The notes beneath the pieces are model-generated. The model was not told the origin of the DNA, did not search any database, and was given only the letters and a program-made list of their open reading frames with translations. This document shows, piece by piece, positions 6,983 through 15,198 of a stretch of 58,492 nucleotides of DNA; within the stretch, counting starts at the first letter, position 1; every line of letters begins with the position of its first letter. Origin of the DNA: Sciscionella sediminilitoris (GTDB taxonomy: Bacteria > Actinomycetota > Actinomycetes > Mycobacteriales > Pseudonocardiaceae); NCBI RefSeq assembly GCF_000737195.2, contig NZ_JALM01000031.1:1-58492 (forward strand), in the 5' to 3' direction. The translations under genes and the position numbers were made by a program.

Positions 6983-8791
6983 GTGAGTGAGAATCGGCAT
7001 CGGCTGACCGCGCTGACCGGGACCGTGGCACTGGGACTGGACGCGCTCGCTTCGGTTTCCTACGGACCGGAGGCGATCGTGGTCGCGCTCGCGGTCGCGG
7101 GTTCGGCGGGTCTGGGCTGGACGCTCCCGGTCACCGGATTGATCGTGTTGCTGCTGCTCGTGCTCGTGGCCTGCTATCGCCAGGTGATCGCGGCCTATCC
7201 GGACGGCGGCGGGGCCTACTCGGTCGCCAAGCACAATCTCGGCACCACGGCCTCCCTCGTCGCGGCGGCCTCACTGGTCGTGGACTACGTGCTCAACGTC
7301 GCCGTCTCGGTCTCGGCCGGGGTGGCCGCGCTGACCTCGGCGATCCCCGGGCTGCTCGCCTGGACCCCGCAGCTGTGTCTCGCCGTGCTGTTCGTGCTGA
7401 CCCTGGTGAACCTGCGCGGGGCGGCCACCAGCGCCCGGCTGTTCATCCTGCCCGCGGCGCTGTTCGTGTTCGCGCTCGGCGCGGTGATCGTGACCGGTCT
7501 GCTGCGCGGCGCCCCGGTGCCTTCCGCACACCTGCCGAGCCAGCCGGTCACCGTGGGCTCGGTCGGGCTGCTGCTCGTGGTGACCGCCTTCGCGAACGGC
7601 TGCTCCGCGCTGACCGGGGTGGAGGCGATCGCGAACGCCGCACCCGGATTCCGCAAACCGCGCGCGAACCGGGCCCGCCGCGCGGAGGCCGGGCTCGGTG
7701 CCACGCTCGGACTGCTGCTGATCGGGCTGGCCCTGCTCATCGAACGGTTCCACATCCACCCGGTGCCCGGCCGCACCGTGCTTTCCCTTGTCACCCAAGG
7801 ATCTTTCGGGGACGGCTTCGGGTATCTCGCGGTGCAGTTCGTGACCGTGGTGCTGCTCGCGCTCGCCGCGAACACCTCCTTCGGCGGGCTCCCGGTGCTG
7901 GCCGCGCGGCTGGCCGGGGACGGTTTCGTGCCGCACATCTTCGGGCTGCGCGCCGACCGGCTGGTGTACCGCTACGGGGTCGTGGTGCTCGCGGTGCTCG
8001 CCGGGCTGCTGCTGGTGTTCTCCGGTGGCGTGGTGAACGTGCTCGTGCCGATGTTCGCGGTCGGCGTGTTCATCGGTTTCTTCCTGTGCCAGATCGGCAT
8101 GGTGCGGCACTGGCGCGCCGAACGCGGTGCCCGCTGGCGCCGCAAGGCCACGGTGAACGGGATCGGGGCGGTGCTCACCGCGATCGCGGCGATCGTGACC
8201 ACGGCCACCAAGTTCCTCGAGGGGGCCTGGCTGATCGTGCTCGTGATCCCGTTGCTCGCCTGGGGATTCCTCCGGGTGCGCGCCGCCTACGACCGCATCG
8301 GCGCGCAGCTGGGCAGCGGGGCGCGCCCGGAATCCCCGCGCAGGCACGAAACCCTGATCGTGCTGCCCATCGTGGCGATCGACCGGCTCGCCTGCGAGCT
8401 GGTGTCCACCGCGCTGGCCATGGGGAACCGGATCGTCGCGGTGCACGTGAGCCACCCCGGCGAGTTCGAATCGGCGCGCGCGATGGAACGCGCATGGCAC
8501 GCCTGGCGCCCGGAGATCCCGTTCACCCTGCTCGCCTCGGAGCGCAGGGAGCTCGGCGCACCGCTGGCCAGGTACGTGCGCGGTGCCGACGCCGAACGGG
8601 TGGTGGTGCTCATCGGCGAGGTCTCGCCGCAGCGCCGATGGGAGCGGCTGCTGAAGAACTACCGGGGCGCGGTGATCGGTCGGCGGCTGTCCCGCAGCAC
8701 CGATGCGGTGGTGTGCCGGTACCGGATGCCACTGGCGCCCGCACCGGTGCCGCGGGAATCACGGGAGTACGCGCATGCTGGCGATCAGTGA
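6983..8791 (+). CDS. KimA-like APC-family potassium importer
   Basis: The 602-residue membrane protein has about twelve hydrophobic segments followed by a soluble domain (~430-602). It follows B. subtilis KimA along its length: GLDALASVSYG (D20 and Y27 match KimA D36 and Y43 in helix 1), CYRQVIAAYPDGGGAYSVAKHNLG, VVDYVLNVAVSVSAG, NGCSALTGVEAIANAAP, AANTSFGGLPVLA, and a C-terminal domain with VAVHVSH. KimA is a proton-coupled K+ importer inhibited by cyclic di-AMP in Firmicutes. The older database name would be APC amino-acid permease. K+ transport here is inferred from this similarity. The 3' end overlaps the convergent methyltransferase by 33 bp. Confidence 0.8.
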   Translation: MSENRHRLTALTGTVALGLDALASVSYGPEAIVVALAVAGSAGLGWTLPVTGLIVLLLLVLVACYRQVIAAYPDGGGAYSVAKHNLGTTASLVAAASLVVDYVLNVAVSVSAGVAALTSAIPGLLAWTPQLCLAVLFVLTLVNLRGAATSARLFILPAALFVFALGAVIVTGLLRGAPVPSAHLPSQPVTVGSVGLLLVVTAFANGCSALTGVEAIANAAPGFRKPRANRARRAEAGLGATLGLLLIGLALLIERFHIHPVPGRTVLSLVTQGSFGDGFGYLAVQFVTVVLLALAANTSFGGLPVLAARLAGDGFVPHIFGLRADRLVYRYGVVVLAVLAGLLLVFSGGVVNVLVPMFAVGVFIGFFLCQIGMVRHWRAERGARWRRKATVNGIGAVLTAIAAIVTTATKFLEGAWLIVLVIPLLAWGFLRVRAAYDRIGAQLGSGARPESPRRHETLIVLPIVAIDRLACELVSTALAMGNRIVAVHVSHPGEFESARAMERAWHAWRPEIPFTLLASERRELGAPLARYVRGADAERVVVLIGEVSPQRRWERLLKNYRGAVIGRRLSRSTDAVVCRYRMPLAPAPVPRESREYAHAGDQ

Positions 8792-9745
8792 GTGCCCTAC
8801 CCCGAGCCCGGAGCGGTTGTCCCGTTCACAGCGCAGTAGTTCCTCGGCGAGCGCGGTGCCCGGCTGCTCCTGATCGATGGCCGCACGCACGATGCCGTTC
8901 CACCGCGAAGCCAGCTCCGTGAAGAACTCGAGCACGGCCGGTGGCGCGCCCTTGCGCGGCGGATCGAAGAACAACCGCTCGAATCCACCGGTCTCCGTGC
9001 CGGAATGCAGGTCGTTGACCAGTTTCCGGTACGGCGGGATGTGCGGATTGAAGGTGCGGGTCGCGGTGTGCCTGCCCAGCAGCACCGAACGGTCGGTGAA
9101 CCGGGTGTCCGCGAGCCGCACCCCGGCCGAGCTCGCCGCGTTCCGCACCACGGCCGCGAAATCCTCACCCGCGAGGAAGGTCATCGGTTCCCCGGCGGGC
9201 GCGCTCTCCCCCTCGAAGAAGGTCATCGCGTAGTCCCAGCGAGTGCGCCCCCAGTTCGGCAGCCATTCGATCGAGTACCGCCCGAGCACATCGGCGAGCA
9301 GCGCGGCCGGTTTCCCGGTTTCCCGGACGCGCTCGAAAATTCCCCGCAGCGCCTGCTCGATCTGGTCGGCAGGCAGATGCGAATAGGGCACCCCGGAGGA
9401 CATGTACAGCTCGAATTCACCCTCGGGCAGTGGCCCGCGCAGATCCCCGCGCACGAACCGCGCGTCCGGATGCAGTTCGGCCGCGGTGTGCACCATGTCG
9501 GCATCGCTGTCCAGCCCGGTGTACTGCACCGCGTGGGGTACCCCGGAGAGCAGATCGAGCCCGTCTCCGGTGCCACAGCCCAGATCGAGCACCCGGACCG
9601 GCCCGTGGTGTCCCAGTCCGGCGACCGCCTCGCGCAGCAAGGTGCGGGAGACCGGTTCCTCGGCCAGCCGCTTGACGGGATCACGCCGCTTCGGGGACAG
9701 GTAATGCGCCCGAGCACCAGCGTAAACGGATTCACGTTTGCCCAT
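8759..9745 (-). CDS. class I SAM-dependent methyltransferase
   Basis: The 328-residue protein has a Rossmann methyltransferase core, with motif I VLDLGCGTG at residues 52-60, an acidic residue (GLDSD) ending strand 2, and ARFVRGDLRGPLP as motif II/III. The C-terminal half (from ~residue 180) is an extra domain with no obvious catalytic signature. It is transcribed from a short divergent promoter region shared with the GntR gene, with TACGGT six bases before the ATG. The substrate is unknown. Proximity to the terpene cyclase is the only metabolic hint, and the two are separated by the potassium importer. Confidence 0.8.
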   Translation of the reverse strand: MGKRESVYAGARAHYLSPKRRDPVKRLAEEPVSRTLLREAVAGLGHHGPVRVLDLGCGTGDGLDLLSGVPHAVQYTGLDSDADMVHTAAELHPDARFVRGDLRGPLPEGEFELYMSSGVPYSHLPADQIEQALRGIFERVRETGKPAALLADVLGRYSIEWLPNWGRTRWDYAMTFFEGESAPAGEPMTFLAGEDFAAVVRNAASSAGVRLADTRFTDRSVLLGRHTATRTFNPHIPPYRKLVNDLHSGTETGGFERLFFDPPRKGAPPAVLEFFTELASRWNGIVRAAIDQEQPGTALAEELLRCERDNRSGLGVGHSLIASMRVLP

Positions 9746-9801
9746 GTGACAACCGTAGCCTCAGTTGGACAGGCCACAGCGCAGCGACCTAGAGTACAAG
9801 T
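9746..9801. promoter_or_regulatory. divergent leaderless promoters, methyltransferase / GntR
   Basis: The 56-bp gap carries two back-to-back promoters. On the minus strand TACGGT (9752-9757) lies 6 nt before the methyltransferase ATG. On the plus strand TAGAGT (9790-9795) lies 6 nt before the GntR ATG, with a -35-like TTGGAC at 9765-9770. Neither gene has a Shine-Dalgarno sequence. The GntR protein could control both directions from this gap, but no clear operator palindrome is visible. Confidence 0.55.
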
Positions 9802-10518
9802 ATGGACAGGCGTGAACAAGGGCTGTTCGGGAAACGAAACCGGCTGATCGCCGATCTCACCGAACAGATCCACTCCGGCCGCCTCAGCAAGGGCGACCAG
9901 CTGCCGGGGGAACACCAGCTCGCGCAGCGCTACTCGGTGAGCAGGGGGACCGTGCGCGGTGCGCTCGACGAGCTCAAACGCCGCAGGCTGATCGCCACCG
10001 AGATGGGCGTGGGCTCCTTCGTGGCCTTCGACGGGGTGCCGCTCGACCAGGACCTCGGCTGGGCCACCGCGCTCGCCGACTCGGGCTTCAGCATCAGCAC
10101 CGAACTGCTCGGCATCGAACGGGTCACCGATGCCTCGTTGACCGACAGGTTCGGTATCCAGGAATTCATCGCGGTGCGCAGGCTGCGCCGGGAGCAGGGG
10201 GACGGGCCGGTGTCCCTCGAGCACTCCCTGGTGCCCGCGCAGGGCGCGCTCGCCGAACTGCCCGAACGCGGACTGCGCGGGGATTCGCTGACCGCGAGCC
10301 TCGCCGAGGCAGGGCTGCGCGCGGACATGGGCGAGCAGTGGATCGACACCGCACCGCTGGACGAGGAATCCGCGGAACTGCTCGAGCGCGCGCCCGGCGA
10401 GGTCTTCCTCCAGTCGGTGCGGTGCAGCACCATGGTGAACGGCCGATTCGTGGAACACGTGACGAGCCTGCTCGACCCGCAGAGATTCCAGTTCCACCTC
10501 ACCTTCGGAAACAGATGA
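9802..10518 (+). CDS. GntR/HutC-family transcriptional regulator
   Basis: A 238-residue repressor-type protein. The N-terminal winged helix (residues ~10-75) has the GntR signature GDQLPGEHQLAQRYSVSRGT. The C-terminal UTRA-type ligand domain (~90-235) includes RLRREQGDGPVSLEHSLV and ends in FQFHLTFGNR. HutC-subfamily members usually sense a small metabolite of the operon they precede. It overlaps the ADP-ribosylglycohydrolase gene by ATGA, so it is the first gene of a six-gene coupled operon and presumably its autoregulator. The ligand would be the transported compound or a breakdown product. Confidence 0.9.
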   Translation: MDRREQGLFGKRNRLIADLTEQIHSGRLSKGDQLPGEHQLAQRYSVSRGTVRGALDELKRRRLIATEMGVGSFVAFDGVPLDQDLGWATALADSGFSISTELLGIERVTDASLTDRFGIQEFIAVRRLRREQGDGPVSLEHSLVPAQGALAELPERGLRGDSLTASLAEAGLRADMGEQWIDTAPLDEESAELLERAPGEVFLQSVRCSTMVNGRFVEHVTSLLDPQRFQFHLTFGNR

Positions 10519-11534
10519 ACAGCTATGAGCGGGCGCTTGGCGCCTTTTACGGGCTCGCGCTCGGGGACGCGCTCGGCATGCCGACGCAATCCCTTTCCCG
10601 GCAACGGATCGCGGAACTCTACGGCACCGTGGACACCCTGCTCCCGGCGCGGCCCGAGCAGCCGATCGCGCCCGGCCTGCCCGCCGGAACGATCACCGAT
10701 GACACCGAACAGGCCGTGCTGCTGGCCCGCCTGCTCATCGACGGCGGTGGCCAGGTCGATCCGACCGTGTTCGCGAAAGCCTTGCTGGACTGGGAATCCG
10801 AGATGATCCGGCGCGGTTCGGCCGATCTGCTCGGCCCGTCCACCAAACGCGCGCTCGAGGAACTGAACGCGGGCGTCGGACCGGAGGAAACCGGGCGGTT
10901 CGGCACCACGAACGGCGCGGCCATGCGCATCACCCCGGTCGCGATCGCCACCCCGCCCCGGCTCAATCCGATGCTCGACGCGGTCGTGGCCACCAGCAGG
11001 ATCACGCACAACACGAACATCGGGATCGCCGCCGCGGCCGCCGTGGCCACCGCGGTCTCCTCCTCGATCGAGGGCACCGAACCGAAGGCGGCACTGGACA
11101 GCGCGGAACTCGCGGCGACCCACGGCGCGGGACTCGGCGTGTGGAGCGCGGGCGCGGACATCGCGGCACGCATCCACTGGGTGCGGAAACTGGTGCGCGG
11201 CTTGGGAACCACCGCGCTCGTCGAGACGATCGCCGAACTGGTCGGCACTTCCGTTGCCGCGCAGGAATCGGTGATCGCCGCGTTCGCGCTCGCCGAGGCG
11301 CGGGGCGAGGAACCGCTGCAGGCACTGTGTCTTGCCGCACAGCTCGGCGGGGACACCGACACGATCGCCGCCATCTGCGGTGCGATACTCGGCGCGCGAC
11401 ACGGTGTCGCCGGGCTGCCCCGCGAACTCGTGGATACGGTGCGCGAGGTGAACGTCTTGGAACTGGAACCGCTGGTCACCGGGCTGCTCGAAGTGCGAGA
11501 GGAGGCGGATGAGCGTCGCCGAGACCGCCGCTGA
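10515..11534 (+). CDS. ADP-ribosylglycohydrolase-family N-glycosidase
   Basis: The 339-residue protein has the all-helical ADP-ribosylglycohydrolase fold with both dinuclear-metal motifs: GLALGDALGMPTQ near the N terminus with TDDTEQA (D62, D63), and GGDTDTIAAI with D280 and D282. The family cleaves N-glycosidic bonds of ADP-ribosyl groups, and several operon-linked members are suspected nucleosidases. Here it is flanked by a GntR regulator, an NCS1 nucleobase permease and a PfkB kinase, a gene set reminiscent of enterobacterial yegTUVW. The likely substrate is therefore an imported N-glycoside and not an ADP-ribosylated protein (inference). It overlaps the permease gene by 26 bp. Confidence 0.88.
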   Translation: MNSYERALGAFYGLALGDALGMPTQSLSRQRIAELYGTVDTLLPARPEQPIAPGLPAGTITDDTEQAVLLARLLIDGGGQVDPTVFAKALLDWESEMIRRGSADLLGPSTKRALEELNAGVGPEETGRFGTTNGAAMRITPVAIATPPRLNPMLDAVVATSRITHNTNIGIAAAAAVATAVSSSIEGTEPKAALDSAELAATHGAGLGVWSAGADIAARIHWVRKLVRGLGTTALVETIAELVGTSVAAQESVIAAFALAEARGEEPLQALCLAAQLGGDTDTIAAICGAILGARHGVAGLPRELVDTVREVNVLELEPLVTGLLEVREEADERRRDRR

Positions 11535-12927
11535 ACCGGGTGGCGCGCTCGAGACCCGGGGCATCGAACCGGTCCCGGACAGCGAGCGCACCGGACGGCC
11601 GATGCAGCTGTTCTGGGTGTGGTTCGCGGCGAACGTCTCCATTCTCGGCCTCCCGCTCGGCGCCACGCTCGTCGGCATCCAGCGACTGACCTTCTGGCAG
11701 TCCGCGATCGTCGCGGTGCTCGGCGCGGTCGGCTCCTTCGCCATCGTCGGCGCGGTATCGGTCGCCGGACGCCGCGGCGGGGCACCGGGACTGACGCTGT
11801 CCCGCGCGGTTTTCGGGGTGCGCGGGAATGCGGGACCGACCCTGGTCTCGCTGCTTTCCCGGCTCGGCTGGGAGACCGTGAACACCACGACCGCGGCCTT
11901 CGCGCTGCTTTCCCTGTGCGCCATCGTGTTCGGCACCCCGACCGAGGCGAAGTCCGCCCCGGCGCTGACGATCTGCTGCATCACCGTGTTCATCGGGCTC
12001 ACCGTGATCGTCTCCGGGCTCGGGCACCGGGTACTGCTGGCCGTGCAGCGGATCGCCACCTGGATCTTCGGCGCGCTGAACATCGTGGTCGCGGTGAACC
12101 TGATCGCCACGATCGACTGGCACGCGGTCGGTTCGGCGCGCCCCGCCTCGATCGGCGCGATGATCGCGGGAATCGGCACCATCGCCGCGGGGACCGGGAT
12201 CGGCTGGGTGAACGCGGCCGCGGACATGTCCCGGTACCAGTCCAGGAGCGCGCGCACCGGGGCACTGATCGCCTCGGCCGCTGCCGGTGCCGGGATCCCG
12301 CTCGTACTGCTGATCTCGCTGGGCAGCCTGCTTTCCGCGGGGGACCCGAGCCTGGCGAACGCGAGCGATCCGGTGGCCGCGATCCGTGCCATGCTCCCCA
12401 CCTGGATGGCCGCGCCGTATCTGATCGCGGCGTTCGGCGGGCTGCTGCTTTCCAATCACCTCTCGGTGTATTCCGCCGGGCTGACCACGCTCACCCTCGG
12501 CATCCGGATCAAGCGGGTGTACGCGGTGATCGTGGATGTGGTCGTCACCTTCCTCGGCGCGATCTATCTGATGCTGCTCGCGCACAGCTTCTATCAGCCG
12601 TTCGTCGCGTTCATCACGCTGCTCGCGGTGCCCAGCACGGCCTGGGTCGGCGTGTTCACCGTGGACATGATGCGGCGCAAGGATTACGACGCCGCGGCCC
12701 TGATGGACACCGGCCGCACGAGCGCCTACTGGTACCGCGCGGGCTGCGCACCCCGTGCGGTGCTCTCCTGGGCGATCGGCATCGTCGCCGGTTATCTGTT
12801 CACCACCGATCAGTGGTTCACCGGCCCCTTCGCGCACACCTGGCCCGGGGAGAACGGGCTCGGCTGGGTGATCGCCTTCGCGGCCGCCGCCGGGTTGTAC
12901 GCGCTGCTCGGGTGGAAGCGCCGATGA
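11509..12927 (+). CDS. NCS1-family nucleobase/nucleoside permease
   Basis: The 472-residue integral membrane protein has about twelve helices in the pattern of nucleobase:cation symporter-1 (cytosine/purine/allantoin) transporters. These include MQLFWVWFAANVSILGLPLG in helix 1, GLTLSRAVFGVRG, GWETVNTTTAAFAL in helix 3, IGWVNAAADMSRYQ and ALMDTGRTSAYWY near the C terminus. It probably brings the operon substrate into the cell with protons or Na+. The start lies inside the preceding gene (26-bp overlap) and the stop overlaps the kinase start by ATGA. The exact ligand, whether base, nucleoside or hydantoin, cannot be told from these motifs. Confidence 0.88.
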   Translation: MSVAETAAEPGGALETRGIEPVPDSERTGRPMQLFWVWFAANVSILGLPLGATLVGIQRLTFWQSAIVAVLGAVGSFAIVGAVSVAGRRGGAPGLTLSRAVFGVRGNAGPTLVSLLSRLGWETVNTTTAAFALLSLCAIVFGTPTEAKSAPALTICCITVFIGLTVIVSGLGHRVLLAVQRIATWIFGALNIVVAVNLIATIDWHAVGSARPASIGAMIAGIGTIAAGTGIGWVNAAADMSRYQSRSARTGALIASAAAGAGIPLVLLISLGSLLSAGDPSLANASDPVAAIRAMLPTWMAAPYLIAAFGGLLLSNHLSVYSAGLTTLTLGIRIKRVYAVIVDVVVTFLGAIYLMLLAHSFYQPFVAFITLLAVPSTAWVGVFTVDMMRRKDYDAAALMDTGRTSAYWYRAGCAPRAVLSWAIGIVAGYLFTTDQWFTGPFAHTWPGENGLGWVIAFAAAAGLYALLGWKRR

Positions 12928-13817
12928 GCGGGCGGCTGCTGCACACCGGGCAGGTGGTGGTGGATCTGGTGCTGCGCGTGCCAACCCTTCCGCAACGCGG
13001 TGGTGACCTGCTCGCCGAGGGCACCGAACTGCTGGTCGGCGGCGGATTCAACGTGATGGCCGCCGCCGCCCGGTCCGGGGCGGAAGTGCTCTACGCGGGC
13101 GCGCACGGCACCGGGCGGTTCGGCGAGCAGGTGCGCGCGGCGCTGCGGGCCGAGGGCATCGCGGTCGCGCGCGCACCGAGCTCGGAAGCCGATACCGGGG
13201 TGTGCGTGGCACTCGTGGAACCCGACGGGGAGCGCACCTTCGTGACCGGGACCGGCGCGGAGGGCGGGCTCGGGCCGGGCGCGCTGGACGGGATCACCGC
13301 AGGACCTGCCGATCTGGTCTACGTCAGCGGCTACAGCCTGCTGCACGAGTCCAATCGGGACACCCTGCTGGATTGGTTACCACGGAACGGATCCGCGCGG
13401 ACACTGTTCGACCCCGGGCCGCTCACCCCGGACATTCCCCCGGAAACGCTGCGCGCCGTACTGTCCACTGTGGATATCGTGAGCTGCAATGCGGAGGAAT
13501 CGGCCCCGTTGACCGATTCGGTGCGCGAATTCCCCGAGTGCACCTTGCTCGTCCGGGACGGCGCGAACGGCTGCACGATCCGGCGCGGGACCACGGCCAC
13601 CCAGGTTCCCGGATTCCCGGTCACCGCGGTGGACACCAATGGCGCCGGGGACGCGCACTGCGGGGTGCTCTCGGCCGAGCTGCTGCGCGGTACCGAGCTG
13701 GAGACCGCGGCACGCAGGGCAAACGCGGCCGCCGCCATCGCCGTTTCGCGCACCGGTCCGGCCACCGCACCGGAACGCGCGGAAATCGACCGGTTCCTTG
13801 CCGCCCGGCAAGGTTGA
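12924..13817 (+). CDS. PfkB-family carbohydrate/nucleoside kinase
   Basis: A 297-residue ribokinase-fold kinase. It shows the N-terminal sugar-binding glycine patch (LLVGGGFNVMAAAARSGAEV) and the C-terminal anion-hole/catalytic-base motif DTNGAGDA, with D243 as the base. Family members phosphorylate ribose, nucleosides, pseudouridine or other sugars. Between an N-glycosidase, an NCS1 permease and an amidase, the best inference is phosphorylation of the imported nucleoside or of the pentose released from it. It starts by ATGA overlap with the permease; the amidase start follows 31 bp after its stop. Confidence 0.87.
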   Translation: MSGRLLHTGQVVVDLVLRVPTLPQRGGDLLAEGTELLVGGGFNVMAAAARSGAEVLYAGAHGTGRFGEQVRAALRAEGIAVARAPSSEADTGVCVALVEPDGERTFVTGTGAEGGLGPGALDGITAGPADLVYVSGYSLLHESNRDTLLDWLPRNGSARTLFDPGPLTPDIPPETLRAVLSTVDIVSCNAEESAPLTDSVREFPECTLLVRDGANGCTIRRGTTATQVPGFPVTAVDTNGAGDAHCGVLSAELLRGTELETAARRANAAAAIAVSRTGPATAPERAEIDRFLAARQG

Positions 13818-13848
13818 CGTGCCCGGCAGGTCCCGAGAGCATGAACGG

Positions 13849-15198
13849 GTGACCTTCTCCTCGATCACCGCGCTCACCACCGCGTTCCGCACCGGGGAGC
13901 TGAGCCCTGCCGAACACCTGCGCTTCCTCACCGAGCGGGCCGATCGCCTCGAGCCGCAACTGCGCGCTTATGCCTGCCGCACCGGGGAAATCGCCACCGA
14001 ACAGGCGCGCGCGGCCACCGAGGCATACCGGCGCGGCGAGACCGGGGAACTGCTCGGCGTCCCGCTCTCGGTCAAGGACTGTTTCCATCTGGCCGGTGCG
14101 CCGACCGGGCTCGGTTCGCTGCTGCACAAGGATGCCCGCGCGCTCACCGATTCCGGAGTGGTGCGCCGCCTGCGCGAGGCAGGCGCGGTCATCACCGGGA
14201 AAACGAACATGGCGGAGTTCGGTCAGGCGGCCACCTCGGAGAACCTGCTCGGCCCGGAAGCGGCGAATCCCTGGGACACCGAACGCACCCCAGGTGGTTC
14301 CAGTGGTGGCAGCGCGGTCTCGGTCGCCGCGGGCCTTGCCACGGCGAGCATCGGCAGCGACGGCGGCGGCTCGGTGCGCATTCCCTCGGCCTTCTGCGGG
14401 CTCGTCGGGGTGAAGCCGAGTCAGGGACTGTGCGCCGATGAGAACGGTTTCCGCGCCATGACACCGTTTTCCGGGCCCGGTCCGATCACCTCGAGCGTCG
14501 CGGACGCGCGGCTGCTGCTCGGCGTGCTCGCCGACCGGGTCTATCCGCGCAGCGCCACCGGCCGGAAGCGGATCGCGGTTTTCCCCGCACCACAGGGAAG
14601 GCCGGTGCACGAGGGCGTGGCGAAGGCGGTGCACGGCGCGGTGACACTGCTCGAACAGCAGGGGCACGAATTCCTGGAGAGCCCGCTGCCGATCGAGGGC
14701 TGGGCCGAGATCTTCGGTCCGCTCGTGCTCGCCGAGGAACACCAGGAACGCGGGCATCTGCTCGGCACCTTCGACGATCGGCTCACCCGCTACGAACTGG
14801 CCACCCTGCGCGGCGCGGCCCGCCTGGAACCCGCCGCGGTGGCCGAGGCCGAGCGCGCGCTACGGGAGTACCGATCCCGGTTCGCCGAACTGTTCGGCGA
14901 GGTCGATCTGCTGGTCACTCCCTCGGTCGCGGTTCCGGCTTTCCCGCACGGGCAGCGGCCGCGGTCGATCGGCGGGACCGAGGTGGACGCGCTGTGGGGC
15001 GCCTATCCGTTCTCCGTGCCGTTCAACGTGGCCGGTGCCGCCGCGGTGAGCCTGCCGTGCGGCCTGGTCGAGGGGCTTCCGGTCGGCGTGCAGCTCGTCG
15101 CCGCACCGGGGAACGAAACGGTGTTGCTGGATGTCGCCGAGGAACTCGAGGAAGCCATCGCGTTCGACCGGTCCGCCGTGCGAGCATTGTGGCCATGA
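13849..15198 (+). CDS. amidase signature-family hydrolase
   Basis: The 449-residue protein carries a complete Ser-cisSer-Lys triad: K76 in SVKDCF, S151 in GGSSGGS and nucleophile S175 in GSDGGGSVR, with the standard 24-residue spacing between the serines. It would hydrolyse an amide such as the amide or ureido group of a compound taken up by the operon. The GTG at 13849 was chosen; upstream in-frame sequence is the reading-frame shadow of the kinase. It overlaps the next gene by ATGA. Close relatives include amidase AtzF-, GatA- and indoleacetamide-type enzymes, so the substrate is open. Confidence 0.88.
   Translation: MTFSSITALTTAFRTGELSPAEHLRFLTERADRLEPQLRAYACRTGEIATEQARAATEAYRRGETGELLGVPLSVKDCFHLAGAPTGLGSLLHKDARALTDSGVVRRLREAGAVITGKTNMAEFGQAATSENLLGPEAANPWDTERTPGGSSGGSAVSVAAGLATASIGSDGGGSVRIPSAFCGLVGVKPSQGLCADENGFRAMTPFSGPGPITSSVADARLLLGVLADRVYPRSATGRKRIAVFPAPQGRPVHEGVAKAVHGAVTLLEQQGHEFLESPLPIEGWAEIFGPLVLAEEHQERGHLLGTFDDRLTRYELATLRGAARLEPAAVAEAERALREYRSRFAELFGEVDLLVTPSVAVPAFPHGQRPRSIGGTEVDALWGAYPFSVPFNVAGAAAVSLPCGLVEGLPVGVQLVAAPGNETVLLDVAEELEEAIAFDRSAVRALWP

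Noticed and set aside
9930-12455. Very long open frame antisense to the GntR-glycohydrolase-permease genes
   Set aside because: It mirrors well-supported genes on the plus strand, has no domain and no Shine-Dalgarno sequence, and is expected from high GC content.
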